Below are positions 1 to 8,790 of a stretch of DNA of 64,000 nucleotides, piece by piece; the first letter of the stretch is position 1; each line of letters starts with the position of its first letter. The notes beneath the pieces are model-generated. The model saw only the letters and a program-made list of their open reading frames with translations, did no database searches and had not been told where the DNA came from. The position numbers and the translations under genes were made by a program. Source of the DNA: Clostridium_AM sp963780135 (GTDB lineage: Bacteria > Bacillota > Clostridia > Clostridiales > Clostridiaceae); the NCBI GenBank assembly GCA_963780135.1, contig CAWAAR010000003.1:2232001-2296000 (forward strand). The letters are read 5' to 3'.

Positions 1-83
1 CTACTGCAGATATTAATTTTTAATGTATTTTGATTGTATGACTGGATATGCAAAGATGGCTGTCCAGTCATTATTTTTTAGTT

Positions 84-185
84 TTAAAAGTAATAACTTA
101 TCCTGAAGGAAATGAAAAAGGTACAGCTGCATGAAAATTGTATGAGAGCATAGGTTTTACTGAAGGAAATAAACAGCATATATAA
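84..185 (+). pseudogene. GNAT acetyltransferase C-terminal relic
   Basis: Reading from about 84, the frame gives VITYPEGNEKGTAA, then a TGA stop at 132-134, then KLYESIGFTEGNKQHI and a TAA stop at 183-185. This is the typical end of a GNAT N-acetyltransferase, where the last acetyl-CoA-contacting helix reads A.(W)KLYESIGF. The TGA falls where a Trp codon is usual, so a single change may have broken it. No start codon or upstream domain is visible within the window. It could be the tail of a gene that begins outside the window, but the internal stop argues for a relic. Confidence 0.6.
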
Positions 186-285
186 GTTTGAATTTATATA
201 TATATTGTAAATTATATATTGTTATTTATCATTGTAAATATATAATTATAAGTACAGAATGAATGAAAATTAGGGAGGTAGCAAG

Positions 286-1047
286 ATGCAACCAGAAATG
301 ACTCAAAGAGATATTATGTTTCGACGTTTTCAAACACATAAATTTAAAAGAGAAAGTATGGTTCCAACTGTTACAATGACAGTTAACCTCAATGCAACTC
401 ATTTGATAGAATTAAAAAATAAGGTTAACAAAATTAATAGTGATAGTTCACATATTACCATTACACATATTATAACTAAAGCGATTGCAGATACACTGAT
501 AAGATACCCAATATTATATAGCTTTTTTGATGGTGAAAACATCATTCAAAACCCTGAAATAGTATTAAACATTCCCGTTGACACTGAAAACCATGTTGAA
601 TATATAGTAGTTCATAGTCCGGAATTAAAATCTATATGGGATATATCAATAGAGTTTAAAAATGAACTGAAGAATATTCGTAATGGAAATGGTAAATTTA
701 TGAGTTTCCTTCAGCAAATGAGCATGAATCATTCTAACTCGTCTATTGATAGTCCCATTGAATTTTTGAGGCAACATTATGGCAACTTTGTGATATCAAA
801 TTTTGGTTCGTTTAATATTGACAGTGGTTCATTAGCACTCTCTCAACCAATGATTGCTGGATTATGCATAGGTGCTATTACACCAATTGTGCGTAGAAAA
901 TCAAATAAATGGATTGAAACAATGAATTTTCAGCTAACAATCTCTTTTGACCATCGGGCTATGGATGGCGCATATGCAGGAAAGTTTTTAAATGAAGTGA
1001 AGCAACTACTAGAAAATCCAGACGAAATTTTTAACAATTTAGTATGA
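286..1047 (+). CDS. Stand-alone 2-oxoacid dehydrogenase E2-type (CAT-like) acyltransferase domain
   Basis: A 253-residue protein made only of the catalytic fold shared by 2-oxoacid dehydrogenase E2 subunits and chloramphenicol acetyltransferase. The C-terminal signature DHRAMDG is at residues 222-228, with the catalytic His at 223. FVISNFGSF at about 170 and AGLCIGAI fit the E2 trimer core. There is no lipoyl domain and no E1/E3 gene nearby, so a classical dehydrogenase complex is unlikely. An acyl-CoA-dependent acyltransfer to a small molecule is inferred. A clear GGGAGG site precedes the ATG. The LysR gene follows within 20 bases, so the two are probably co-transcribed. Substrate unknown. 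Confidence 0.75.
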   Translation: MQPEMTQRDIMFRRFQTHKFKRESMVPTVTMTVNLNATHLIELKNKVNKINSDSSHITITHIITKAIADTLIRYPILYSFFDGENIIQNPEIVLNIPVDTENHVEYIVVHSPELKSIWDISIEFKNELKNIRNGNGKFMSFLQQMSMNHSNSSIDSPIEFLRQHYGNFVISNFGSFNIDSGSLALSQPMIAGLCIGAITPIVRRKSNKWIETMNFQLTISFDHRAMDGAYAGKFLNEVKQLLENPDEIFNNLV

Positions 1048-1065
1048 TTGAAGGGTGGTAGTCTT

Positions 1066-1953
1066 ATGGAATTACTTCAATTAAAATATTTTCAAGTAGC
1101 AGCTAAAATTCAGAATTTTTCTAAGGCAGCTGAACAACTAAATATAACACAGCCATCTTTAAGTATAACAATTTCACATTTGGAAGATGAACTTAATGCT
1201 AAGTTATTTGATAGAAAAGGCAGAAATATTGAACTTAATCAAGTGGGGCTAGCATTTCTAGATAGAGTTAACAAGGTTTTTTGCGAACTAGAAAGCGCAA
1301 AAAATGAAATTATGGATATTACAGGTAAACAATCTAATTGTATTTCTCTTGCAACAACAAATCCGCGGTTATTATCAGGAATTCTAAAAAGATATCTTAT
1401 GCTATATAGTAATGTAGTTATCAATCAAAGATGTGAAATATATCAAATTGCTGAAAAGCAGCTTAAATCAGGAGAAATAGATTTTGGTTTGACAATTCCA
1501 GCTATACAAGGGAAAGACATTGAATGCAAAATACTAAAAGAAGATGAAGTTGTATTAGTAGTTCCTAACAGTCATAGATTTGCAGAAAGAGCATCTATTT
1601 GCCTTAATGAGGTTGCGGAAGATCCTTTTATTACATTAGTTCATAATTATAGCTTCAGAAACATAACAGATTCTATATGTCAAGCAGCAGGATTTTCTCC
1701 GAAAATAGCTTTTGAGGTCGACGACATCCTTATGGAAGAAATGTTAGAGCTTGAAAGAGGTATTGCTCTTTTACCTTTATATTTGATAAAACGTAAGCAT
1801 TTTGGCACAAGAAATCTTTCGATGTTAAAAATCGAAGAACCAGATACTCATATATCAATTGGGCTGTCTTGGCTTAAAAGTAAATACCTATCACATACGG
1901 CAAGATGCTTTAGAGATTATTTGATTGAAAATTATAATAATTATTTGTTATAA
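1066..1953 (+). CDS. LysR-family transcriptional regulator
   Basis: A 295-residue LysR-type regulator. The N-terminal winged helix-turn-helix (residues 1-60; LKYFQVAAKIQNFSKAAEQL then ITQPSLSITISHLEDEL) is textbook. The rest is the periplasmic-binding-protein-like effector domain. I chose the ATG at 1066 because GAAGGGTGG lies 7-15 bases upstream; an in-frame TTG at 1048 immediately follows the previous stop but has no separate ribosome site. It most likely controls its own operon with the acyltransferase upstream. The effector cannot be predicted. Confidence 0.85.
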   Translation: MELLQLKYFQVAAKIQNFSKAAEQLNITQPSLSITISHLEDELNAKLFDRKGRNIELNQVGLAFLDRVNKVFCELESAKNEIMDITGKQSNCISLATTNPRLLSGILKRYLMLYSNVVINQRCEIYQIAEKQLKSGEIDFGLTIPAIQGKDIECKILKEDEVVLVVPNSHRFAERASICLNEVAEDPFITLVHNYSFRNITDSICQAAGFSPKIAFEVDDILMEEMLELERGIALLPLYLIKRKHFGTRNLSMLKIEEPDTHISIGLSWLKSKYLSHTARCFRDYLIENYNNYLL

Positions 1954-2744
1954 AAGTTTTTCTATAGTAAACTTTGAAGATATTATTATGGGGAAGTTTT
2001 TCATGTGCAGGCTTTGTAGTATTCCTCATATAAAATATTTTGTTTTAATTTTAATATTTGCTCTCTATAGAACATGTAAATTACAGTAATATCCTTTGAT
2101 AAAAAAGCTATAGATTTATCGTATAATAATAGCAGATGAAGTGAAACCTGAATCAGATGAGGTTAGTATTTAATTGATAATCTCTTTTTTATATAGTAGC
2201 AACAAAAATTGTCCTCGATCTTTCCGATTTTTGAAAGGTCGAGGACAATCTCTGTTGCTTAATTATATAGAATTTAATTTATATTTACAGACTAATAGTT
2301 AATGTAAAATATGTATTATAAAATTTTATTGCTGGGATTCTATTTTTAACATTGAGCTTGTTGAAAATGTTAGTTACGAAAAAAACTCCGAAAGAAGGAA
2401 AATCCATATGAAAAACCAGTGAATTTCTTTAGCTAAATTAAAGCAAGCCTCATTTATCATTTTGGATATTGATCATAAGTATTAAATTTGACAAAGAATC
2501 AAATTTTACTATAAATTTACAGACAATTCCCTATATTTACAAAATTCAATAAAATGGTATACTGTATATTATAGGACTAACTATATAGTTTAACCACCTG
2601 ACTTTAAATAAGGGCTTAGTAATAAATTAAGGGTATAGGTAAAGCAGGAAGTGAGAAGTTAAACTTCTACTGGATTGCAATAAGTTACTTGATGATGATT
2701 AAGTTCAAAGTTTAAAAATATATAAATTAAAGGAGGGAAAATGA
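1954..2744. other. Intergenic region, 791 bp, one long hairpin
   Basis: I found no convincing gene. It holds a 60-base imperfect palindrome at 2199-2258 (separate entry) and, near 2488-2515, TTGACA and TATAAA at 16-base spacing, which could start the chemoreceptor transcript. Just ahead of the chemoreceptor is a 15-base inverted repeat (AGAAGTT a AACTTCT, 2654-2668), whose single-base centre suits a protein site better than a hairpin. I looked for cyclic-di-GMP riboswitch signatures, common ahead of clostridial chemoreceptors, and did not see them. Confidence 0.5.
2199..2258. repeat. 60-base imperfect palindrome
   Basis: The arms GCAACA..TTGTCCTCGATCTTT and AAAGGTCGAGGACAA..TGTTGC pair almost fully around a short loop (about 2224-2233). 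No T-run follows on either strand, so it is not an ordinary intrinsic terminator. It could be a mobile repeat or an RNA processing structure. It lies about 250 bases past the LysR stop. Confidence 0.6.
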
Positions 2745-4478
2745 ATGAAATGGTTCAGTAATTTAAAAATTAGTACAAAACTTATTTCTGCCTTTATACT
2801 AGTTTCAATACTTGCTGGGGTAGTTGGAACAGTAGGAATAACTAGTATAAAAAGTATTGATAAAAGGTATTCTGATTTATTTACTAATTTTGGCGTAGCA
2901 CAAGGAGATATTGGTCAGTTAGGAGTTACATTTAATGATTCTAAAAGTGTGATAAGGGATATAATATTCCTAGAAGATGCTAACAAAAGAAATGAAAATA
3001 TTAGTAACTTAAAAGAATCAGACAAAAAAATGAAGGAACAACTAATAAAAATTGAAAAATCAATCTCTACAGAGCAAGGGCGAGTAACCTTTAAAACTTT
3101 ATCAGATAAAATTGAAAAGTATAATACTGGAAGAGATAAGGTTATAAGTTTAGTAATTGCTAATCAATCTAATCAAGCAGAATCAATCTTCTATGCTGAG
3201 GTTGCACCAATCTCTAAAGATGTTGAAAATAATATAAATGAACTATTTAGACTTAAATCAACAACTGGTAATCAACTGTCCAATGAATATACAGGTGATA
3301 CAAGTAGGTCAGTTATAATAATGCTTAGTGTTGCTATAGTAGCCATGGTTGCTGCTATACTTCTTGGATTATTTATTTCCAATATAATTAGTAAGCCAAT
3401 AAAACAACTTATGAATGCTGCAAATAAAATAGCAGATGGAAATCTTGATGTGACTATAGATATTGATATTAAAGATGAAATAGGTATTTTAGCAACATCC
3501 TTTAGAAAAATGTCAAATAGCATAAATGAAGTTATGGGAAACATCAGCAATGCTTCTGAGCAGGTTGCATCTGGAGCAAAACAACTTTCAGACTCAAGTA
3601 TAGAGTTATCTCGAGGAGCTACAGAACAGGCAAGTTCTATTGAACAATTAACTGTATCAATAGAAGAAATTTCATCACAGACTAAATTAAATAATGATAA
3701 TGCAAGTGAAGCAAATAAATTAGCAGAGACCGCTAAAGAGAATGCTTTGCAAGGGAACGGTCAAATGAAGGAAATGCTTAAGGCAATGCAGGAGATAAAT
3801 GAATCCTCTTCTAACATATCAAAAATTATAAAAGTTATAGATGAAATAGCCTTCCAAACCAATATTCTTGCTTTAAATGCTGCTGTAGAGGCTGCTAGAG
3901 CAGGACAACATGGTAAAGGGTTTGCAGTAGTTGCTGAAGAAGTAAGAAATTTAGCAGCACGTTCAGCAAATGCGGCTAAAGAAACTACTGATATGATTGA
4001 AGGTTCAATTAAGAAAGTTCAGGGTGGTACAAAGATAGCAACTGATACATCAGAAGCACTTAATAAGATAGTTGATGGTGTAGCCAAGGTTGCAAATATA
4101 GTAAGTGATATTGCAACTGCATCAAATGAACAAGCAACAGGCATCTCACAAATTAATCAAGGGATAATGCAAGTATCACAAGTAATTCAGACAAATTCTG
4201 CTACATCAGAAGAGAGTGCAGCAGCAAGTGAGGAATTATCAAGCCAGGCTGAATTACTAAGAGATCAAGTTGCAAAATTTAAGTTAAAGAAAATCAATTA
4301 CTCTGCTTATAGTGGAATGAATGAATTAAATCCAGAAATAATAAGGATGCTTGAAAATATGAATAATAATAATAAGCAGACCCAATCCATGAAAAATGAG
4401 GTTTATGATGAAGCAGCAGTTACTACAACAAAATCAAAAAAGATAGCATTAAGCGATAATGAATTTGGAAAATATTAG
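2745..4478 (+). CDS. Methyl-accepting chemotaxis protein, 4HB sensor
   Basis: A 577-residue chemoreceptor. TM1 is at about residues 11-33, followed by an extracellular, mostly helical sensor of about 150 residues (four-helix-bundle type), TM2 at about 188-212, HAMP to about 264, and a cytoplasmic signalling coiled coil. The signalling hairpin (DEIAFQTNILALNAAVEAARAG..GKGFAVVAEEVRNLA) starts near residue 365. This tip binds CheA/CheW. A polar tail of about 60 residues after the methylation helices is longer than usual and may be a flexible tether. The start has AAAGGAGGG upstream. No chemotaxis kinase genes are nearby, so it is an orphan receptor. Ligand unknown. Confidence 0.92.
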   Translation: MKWFSNLKISTKLISAFILVSILAGVVGTVGITSIKSIDKRYSDLFTNFGVAQGDIGQLGVTFNDSKSVIRDIIFLEDANKRNENISNLKESDKKMKEQLIKIEKSISTEQGRVTFKTLSDKIEKYNTGRDKVISLVIANQSNQAESIFYAEVAPISKDVENNINELFRLKSTTGNQLSNEYTGDTSRSVIIMLSVAIVAMVAAILLGLFISNIISKPIKQLMNAANKIADGNLDVTIDIDIKDEIGILATSFRKMSNSINEVMGNISNASEQVASGAKQLSDSSIELSRGATEQASSIEQLTVSIEEISSQTKLNNDNASEANKLAETAKENALQGNGQMKEMLKAMQEINESSSNISKIIKVIDEIAFQTNILALNAAVEAARAGQHGKGFAVVAEEVRNLAARSANAAKETTDMIEGSIKKVQGGTKIATDTSEALNKIVDGVAKVANIVSDIATASNEQATGISQINQGIMQVSQVIQTNSATSEESAAASEELSSQAELLRDQVAKFKLKKINYSAYSGMNELNPEIIRMLENMNNNNKQTQSMKNEVYDEAAVTTTKSKKIALSDNEFGKY

Positions 4479-4502
4479 CAAACAAATAGAGGAGGGAGTA
4501 TA

Positions 4503-4541
4503 ATGAGAGCTCTCTCCAAATTTATGATGAATCACTATTAG
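4503..4541 (+). CDS. Possible 12-residue leader-like peptide
   Basis: An excellent ribosome site (AGGAGGGAG, 4490-4498) sits 4-5 bases before an ATG that encodes MRALSKFMMNHY and a stop. It lies between the chemoreceptor stop and its terminator. It could be a small translated peptide or the decayed head of a longer gene. Only the strong ribosome site supports it. Confidence 0.25.
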   Translation: MRALSKFMMNHY

Positions 4542-4584
4542 AGAAAAGAGAAAATGCGGCGGGATACTAAAACTGAAAAGTATA

Positions 4585-4618
4585 AATAATAAGGTGAGAA
4601 AGCCTTATTATTTTTTTT
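4585..4618 (+). terminator. Intrinsic terminator after chemoreceptor
   Basis: A 10-bp stem, AATAATAAGG with CCTTATTATT, around an 8-base loop (4595-4602), running into eight T residues. It ends the chemoreceptor transcript. Confidence 0.85.
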
Positions 4619-4649
4619 ATGGAAATTAAAACATCACATTAACTCAACA

Positions 4650-4679
4650 TTGAGATGACAATTATTCATGTGTTATAAT
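4650..4679 (+). promoter_or_regulatory. Sigma-A promoter of the molybdopterin oxidoreductase gene
   Basis: TTGAGA (4650-4655), an 18-base spacer, then TATAAT (4674-4679). Transcription would start near 4686, downstream of an in-frame ATG at 4668. This excludes that ATG and supports the GTG start at 4791. Confidence 0.7.
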
Positions 4680-4790
4680 CTATTTAATGTAAATATCACA
4701 TTGAAAGTTCTTGATATATACCAATTCTTGGAGAATCATTTTAAAAAATACAAATGTAGAAAATATGGAGAAATAGAAGGAGGAGTAGCA

Positions 4791-6791
4791 GTGGAAGTTT
4801 TTAGATCAGTTTGTCCCTATGACTGTCCTGATACCTGTGGTCTTATTATTCATGTTGAAGATGGAAAAGCTGTAAAGGTAAAAGGGGATCCTGAACATCC
4901 TTTTACAAGGGGAACGCTTTGTCCAAAGATGGCTCATTATGAAAAAACAGTTCATTCTGAAAGTCGTATTTTAACACCACTTTTGAGAAATGGTGCTAAG
5001 GGTAGTGGTAACTTTGTGCCAATATCTTGGGATGAAGCTATTGAACATATTAAAACAAATTGGAAGAAAATTATTGATAAACATGGATCAGAGGCAATAC
5101 TTCCATATTCATATGCAGGAACTATGGGATTAGTTCAGCGTAACTCAGGTCATCCGTTTTTTTACAGTTTAGGTGCATCAAGGCTTGATAGAACTATTTG
5201 TGCACCAGCTAAGGAATGTGGATGGAATGCAGTTATGGGAGAAACTATGGGGCCTCACACGAATGAGATACAAGAAAGTGATTTAATTATTTTATGGGGT
5301 ATCCATGCAATAGCAACGGATATTCATATTATTCATGATATAAACATAGCTAAGAAAAAGGGAGCAAAAGTATGGTTAATTGATACATATGAAACGGGTA
5401 CGGCTAAAATTGCTGACAAGGTTATTGTAGTTAAACCTGGTGCCGATGGTGCTCTGGCACTTGGAATGATGCATGTAATGGCAGAAAAAAATTTAATTGA
5501 TAAGGATTTTATAAACAAGCATGTACAGGGATATGAGGAACTTAAAGATACTGTTTTGCCAAACTATGCTCTAGATAAAGTGAGCGAGATAACTGGAATT
5601 GATGCTTCAGTAATTGAAGATATGGCAGTGCAGTATGCAAAGGCTAAAGCGCCATTTATTAGAATGGGTAGTGGTTTATCACGTTATGGTAATGGAGCAA
5701 TGACAGTAAGGACCATTACTTGTCTGCCAGCACTTGTTGGTGCATGGGGAAAAGCTGGAGGTGGTTTACTTACATCTGTATCTGCATCTCATGCTTTTGA
5801 TAAAAAACTTGTAACTCATGAAGAATTTCAAGAAAAAACAACAAGAATTATAAATATGGTTGAATTGGGTAATGCTCTAAATGAATTGAATGATCCACCT
5901 ATAATGAGTTTATATGTATATCATTCTAATCCAGCAGCAGTAGCTCCTGATCAAAGTAAGGTATTACAAGGGTTAGAAAGAGAAGATCTATTTACAGTAG
6001 TTCATGAGCGTTTTGTGACTGATACAGCAAAATATGCTGATATTATTTTGCCAGCAACAACTTCTCTTGAACATAGTGATTTATATAGTGCTTATGGTTA
6101 TTATGCTGTACAGAGGGCTTATCCAGTAGTATCTCCAGTAGGTGAAGCAAAATCCAATTTTGAAGTGTTTAGCTTACTAGCAGATGCAATGGGAATAAAC
6201 AAACCTTTCTTTAAGCAGTCAGCTGATAATTTAATAAATACTATACTTAAAAAACCATCTTCCTGGCTTGCAAGTGCTAAAATTGAAACATTAATTGAAG
6301 GGAAGCCATTAGAGTTACCACTTTCAAAAGGCTATAAGACTCAATTTAAAACTTCTTCAGGAAAAATTGAAATCTTAAATCCAAATGAGGATGAACCTTT
6401 GCCAAGATATTTTAAACCTCATGGAGATGATGCAGAATTCTGGCTAATTAATTCACCAGATCCACGATTATTAAACTCTTCTTTTAATGAAAGAGAAGAT
6501 TTGTTAAAAATAAACAAAATGATTTTACAAGTAAATCCAGAGGATGCTTCTAAAATAGGATTAGAAGATGGTCAGCTTGTTACTGCATATAATGAAAGAG
6601 GAGAAGCTGATTTTAATTTAAGAATCACAACTAAAGTTCCAAAAGGTGTTGTTGTTACTGAGGGAGTTTGGTGGCTGGAAAATACACCAGGAAATCGTTC
6701 AGCTAATACACTTACTTCGCAAAGACTCACTGACCAGGGAAAAGGAAGTACTTTTTATGATGTTAAGGTAAATATTAAAGCACATAAATGA
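4791..6791 (+). CDS. Molybdopterin-dependent oxidoreductase, DMSO reductase superfamily
   Basis: A 666-residue catalytic subunit. Cys8, Cys12, Cys16 and Cys44 (CPYDCPDTC, then GTLCPK) form the N-terminal [4Fe-4S] site with C-x3-C-x3-C-x27-C spacing. The molybdopterin-binding domains follow, and the C-terminal beta-barrel domain that binds the second pterin occupies the last 120 residues. There is no twin-arginine signal, so it is cytoplasmic. The GTG start is chosen because AGAAGGAGGA lies just upstream and the promoter lies downstream of the earlier ATG. There is no electron-transfer or membrane subunit gene beside it and no molybdenum cofactor genes in the window. The substrate cannot be deduced; formate-dehydrogenase-like, acetylene-hydratase-like and S/N-oxide reductase roles all remain possible. 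Confidence 0.85.
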   Translation: MEVFRSVCPYDCPDTCGLIIHVEDGKAVKVKGDPEHPFTRGTLCPKMAHYEKTVHSESRILTPLLRNGAKGSGNFVPISWDEAIEHIKTNWKKIIDKHGSEAILPYSYAGTMGLVQRNSGHPFFYSLGASRLDRTICAPAKECGWNAVMGETMGPHTNEIQESDLIILWGIHAIATDIHIIHDINIAKKKGAKVWLIDTYETGTAKIADKVIVVKPGADGALALGMMHVMAEKNLIDKDFINKHVQGYEELKDTVLPNYALDKVSEITGIDASVIEDMAVQYAKAKAPFIRMGSGLSRYGNGAMTVRTITCLPALVGAWGKAGGGLLTSVSASHAFDKKLVTHEEFQEKTTRIINMVELGNALNELNDPPIMSLYVYHSNPAAVAPDQSKVLQGLEREDLFTVVHERFVTDTAKYADIILPATTSLEHSDLYSAYGYYAVQRAYPVVSPVGEAKSNFEVFSLLADAMGINKPFFKQSADNLINTILKKPSSWLASAKIETLIEGKPLELPLSKGYKTQFKTSSGKIEILNPNEDEPLPRYFKPHGDDAEFWLINSPDPRLLNSSFNEREDLLKINKMILQVNPEDASKIGLEDGQLVTAYNERGEADFNLRITTKVPKGVVVTEGVWWLENTPGNRSANTLTSQRLTDQGKGSTFYDVKVNIKAHK

Positions 6792-6921
6792 TTATAGATA
6801 AGCAGCTTTATAACAACAGCGGACAGTTTTTGCTAATACTCTAATTATTCGCTGTAGGCTGGCTGACACTTACTACATATTGAAAAAAGACAGCAAGTAT
6901 ATAAAAGAAAAATTAGTTTTT

Positions 6922-6958
6922 AATTAGCCAGTGAAATTTCACTGGCTAATTTTTATTT
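6922..6958 (+). terminator. Intrinsic terminator, 28-bp perfect palindrome
   Basis: A fully palindromic sequence, 6923-6950 (ATTAGCCAGTGAAA and its complement), followed by TTTTATTT. It ends the molybdopterin oxidoreductase transcript about 130 bases after the stop. Confidence 0.85.
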
Positions 6959-7077
6959 CTAAATTTTTGTCTGAGGCTTTTAAATTTAAAGTTTAGAGTT
7001 AAATATGTCATAAGGTATTAAGGCAATACTTTTAAGGCATATATTTTTTGAAAAGTATTCATAGATTGTTAACAAAA

Positions 7078-7095
7078 TTGACACTGAGATGTCAA
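7078..7095 (+). promoter_or_regulatory. Palindrome overlapping a likely -35 box of the MacA/MacB-like operon
   Basis: TTGACA ctgaga TGTCAA is a perfect 6+6 inverted repeat with a 6-base centre. The left half is also a consensus -35 box; a weak -10 (TAAGTA, 7102-7107) follows at 18 bases. A repressor bound here would block the export operon that starts at 7208. No regulator gene is adjacent, so the binding protein is unknown. Confidence 0.45.
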
Positions 7096-7207
7096 GGCAC
7101 ATAAGTACACTTAATAAGACATCTAAAATAGCTAATGTAAGTAAAATATGAACAAATTGCTAATTTATGTCACAATATTAAACTATTACAAGGGAAGGAG
7201 TAAATTT

Positions 7208-8701
7208 ATGCAAGTTGCCAAAATTAAGAAAATATCAGTAGCTTTACTTATTCTTGCTGTAGTTTTAGGGGGATCATACTACGGTTATAAAAAGTATACA
7301 ACAAGCAAAGTAACTACTACAGCTAAATTTGCAACAGCTAAGGTTAAAAGGACAGACATAGCAGTAACGGTTGATGGCACAGGAACTGTTGCTTCAGCTG
7401 AAGAAACAGATATTTATTCATCTAATGGGGGGATTGTACAAGAGTTACCTTTTAAACTAGGAGATACTGTTAAAAGTGGTGATTTGTTTTGCAAAATTGA
7501 CGATACTACTTCACAAAAGAATATGGATACAGACAGAAATAATATAGCTCAAAAAAATTTAGATTTAAAGAATTTAGAAATTACATTAGACAATTTGTAT
7601 ATAAAAGCTCCTATTGATGGAACGGTAAAATCAGTATTTGCTGCACCTGGAGATGATGTAGCATCTCTTAAACCAGCATATGGTGGACTAGCTATAATGA
7701 CTTCAGGAGAAGGAGGAGCATTGGAAATACCTATACCATTTCCGCAATCAGGAAAGATTTCAGAAGTATATGTGTCCTCAGGAAATACAGTAAAAAAAGG
7801 AGATACTTTATTTAAACTTGATGATTCTACTATAAAAAATAATATGCAAGCGGTAAAATTACAAATTCAACAGCTTCAAAATGATTTAAACACTCAACAA
7901 AATAATTTAGGAAAAACTTCAATAATTTGTCCTAAAGATGGAATTATATCAACTTTAAACATAAAACAAGGTGATTATGTTGACAATACTAAACTTATAG
8001 CTGCAATTATAAACCCATCTAATTTACAAGTAATAGTGCCAGTAGATGAAATGGAGATAGATAAAGTAAAGGTTGGAGAAGATGCAACAATAAAGGTAGA
8101 TGATATAAAAGATAAAACATATACAGGTCATGTACAAAATGTATCACAAGTAGGAAAGACAACTAATAATGTTACAACTTATGATGTTACTTTATCATTA
8201 GATAGTTCAGAAAGATTAAAAGTTGGAATGAATGGTAATATAACTATTGCTGTTGAAAAGAAAACAAATGTGATATCGGTACCAACAGAAGCTGTTACAA
8301 CTAGAAATGGTAAAAAATATGTAATGCTGCAAAGTAATACTAAAGGAGCTAATAACAGCGGAAATAGTAATTCTCAATCCAAAAATAGTAATTTTAACTC
8401 AGGAAACAATAATCAATCAAGAAATAGCTCATCAAGTCAAAGTGGTACAAATAGAAATGCATCAAGTATTCCAGGAAAATCAGTTGAGGTACAAACAGGA
8501 ATGCAAAATCAAAATATGGTTGAAATAATCAGCGGACTCTCTGAAAATCAGACAGTAATTATACAGTTTCCACAGTCCAGTAGCAATAATAATCAAAACA
8601 CCATGAGAAATGGAGCAAGTGGTTTGGGGGGAGCTGGAAATAGTTTTGGAGGAACAGGAAATGGCACTGCTAAAACTTCAGGTGGAGGCGGAAAAAATTA
8701 A
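7208..8701 (+). CDS. MacA/YknX-like membrane fusion (adaptor) protein
   Basis: A 497-residue periplasmic-adaptor-type protein (here facing the cell exterior). A signal anchor is at about residues 8-28. Two barrel-sandwich (lipoyl-like) half motifs follow (IDGTVKSVFAAPGDDV, then CPKDGIISTLNIKQGDYV), then beta-barrel and membrane-proximal domains. It partners the ATPase and permease directly downstream. Two low-complexity stretches are odd: an Asn/Ser/Gln-rich insert at about 400-440 and a Gly/Asn/Ser-rich tail of about 40 residues. These probably form flexible linkers in the cell wall. The ATG at 7208 has GGAAGGAG 7 bases upstream. Confidence 0.88.
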   Translation: MQVAKIKKISVALLILAVVLGGSYYGYKKYTTSKVTTTAKFATAKVKRTDIAVTVDGTGTVASAEETDIYSSNGGIVQELPFKLGDTVKSGDLFCKIDDTTSQKNMDTDRNNIAQKNLDLKNLEITLDNLYIKAPIDGTVKSVFAAPGDDVASLKPAYGGLAIMTSGEGGALEIPIPFPQSGKISEVYVSSGNTVKKGDTLFKLDDSTIKNNMQAVKLQIQQLQNDLNTQQNNLGKTSIICPKDGIISTLNIKQGDYVDNTKLIAAIINPSNLQVIVPVDEMEIDKVKVGEDATIKVDDIKDKTYTGHVQNVSQVGKTTNNVTTYDVTLSLDSSERLKVGMNGNITIAVEKKTNVISVPTEAVTTRNGKKYVMLQSNTKGANNSGNSNSQSKNSNFNSGNNNQSRNSSSSQSGTNRNASSIPGKSVEVQTGMQNQNMVEIISGLSENQTVIIQFPQSSSNNNQNTMRNGASGLGGAGNSFGGTGNGTAKTSGGGGKN

Positions 8702-8790
8702 TTGAGTAACGGGATTATTTACTTGATATAGAAAGCCTCAATAATAAGTAATATTTTTTATTATACATCTATTAGAAATGAGGGATAAAT

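Noticed and set aside
2580..2744. Cyclic-di-GMP riboswitch upstream of the chemoreceptor
   Set aside because: The gap looks leader-like, but neither the GEMM-I GGTAGC..tetraloop-receptor pattern nor the class II core is present.
4668..4790. Longer N-terminus for the molybdopterin oxidoreductase
   Set aside because: The upstream ATG lies within the predicted promoter, has no ribosome site, and the extra residues do not resemble the family or a signal peptide.
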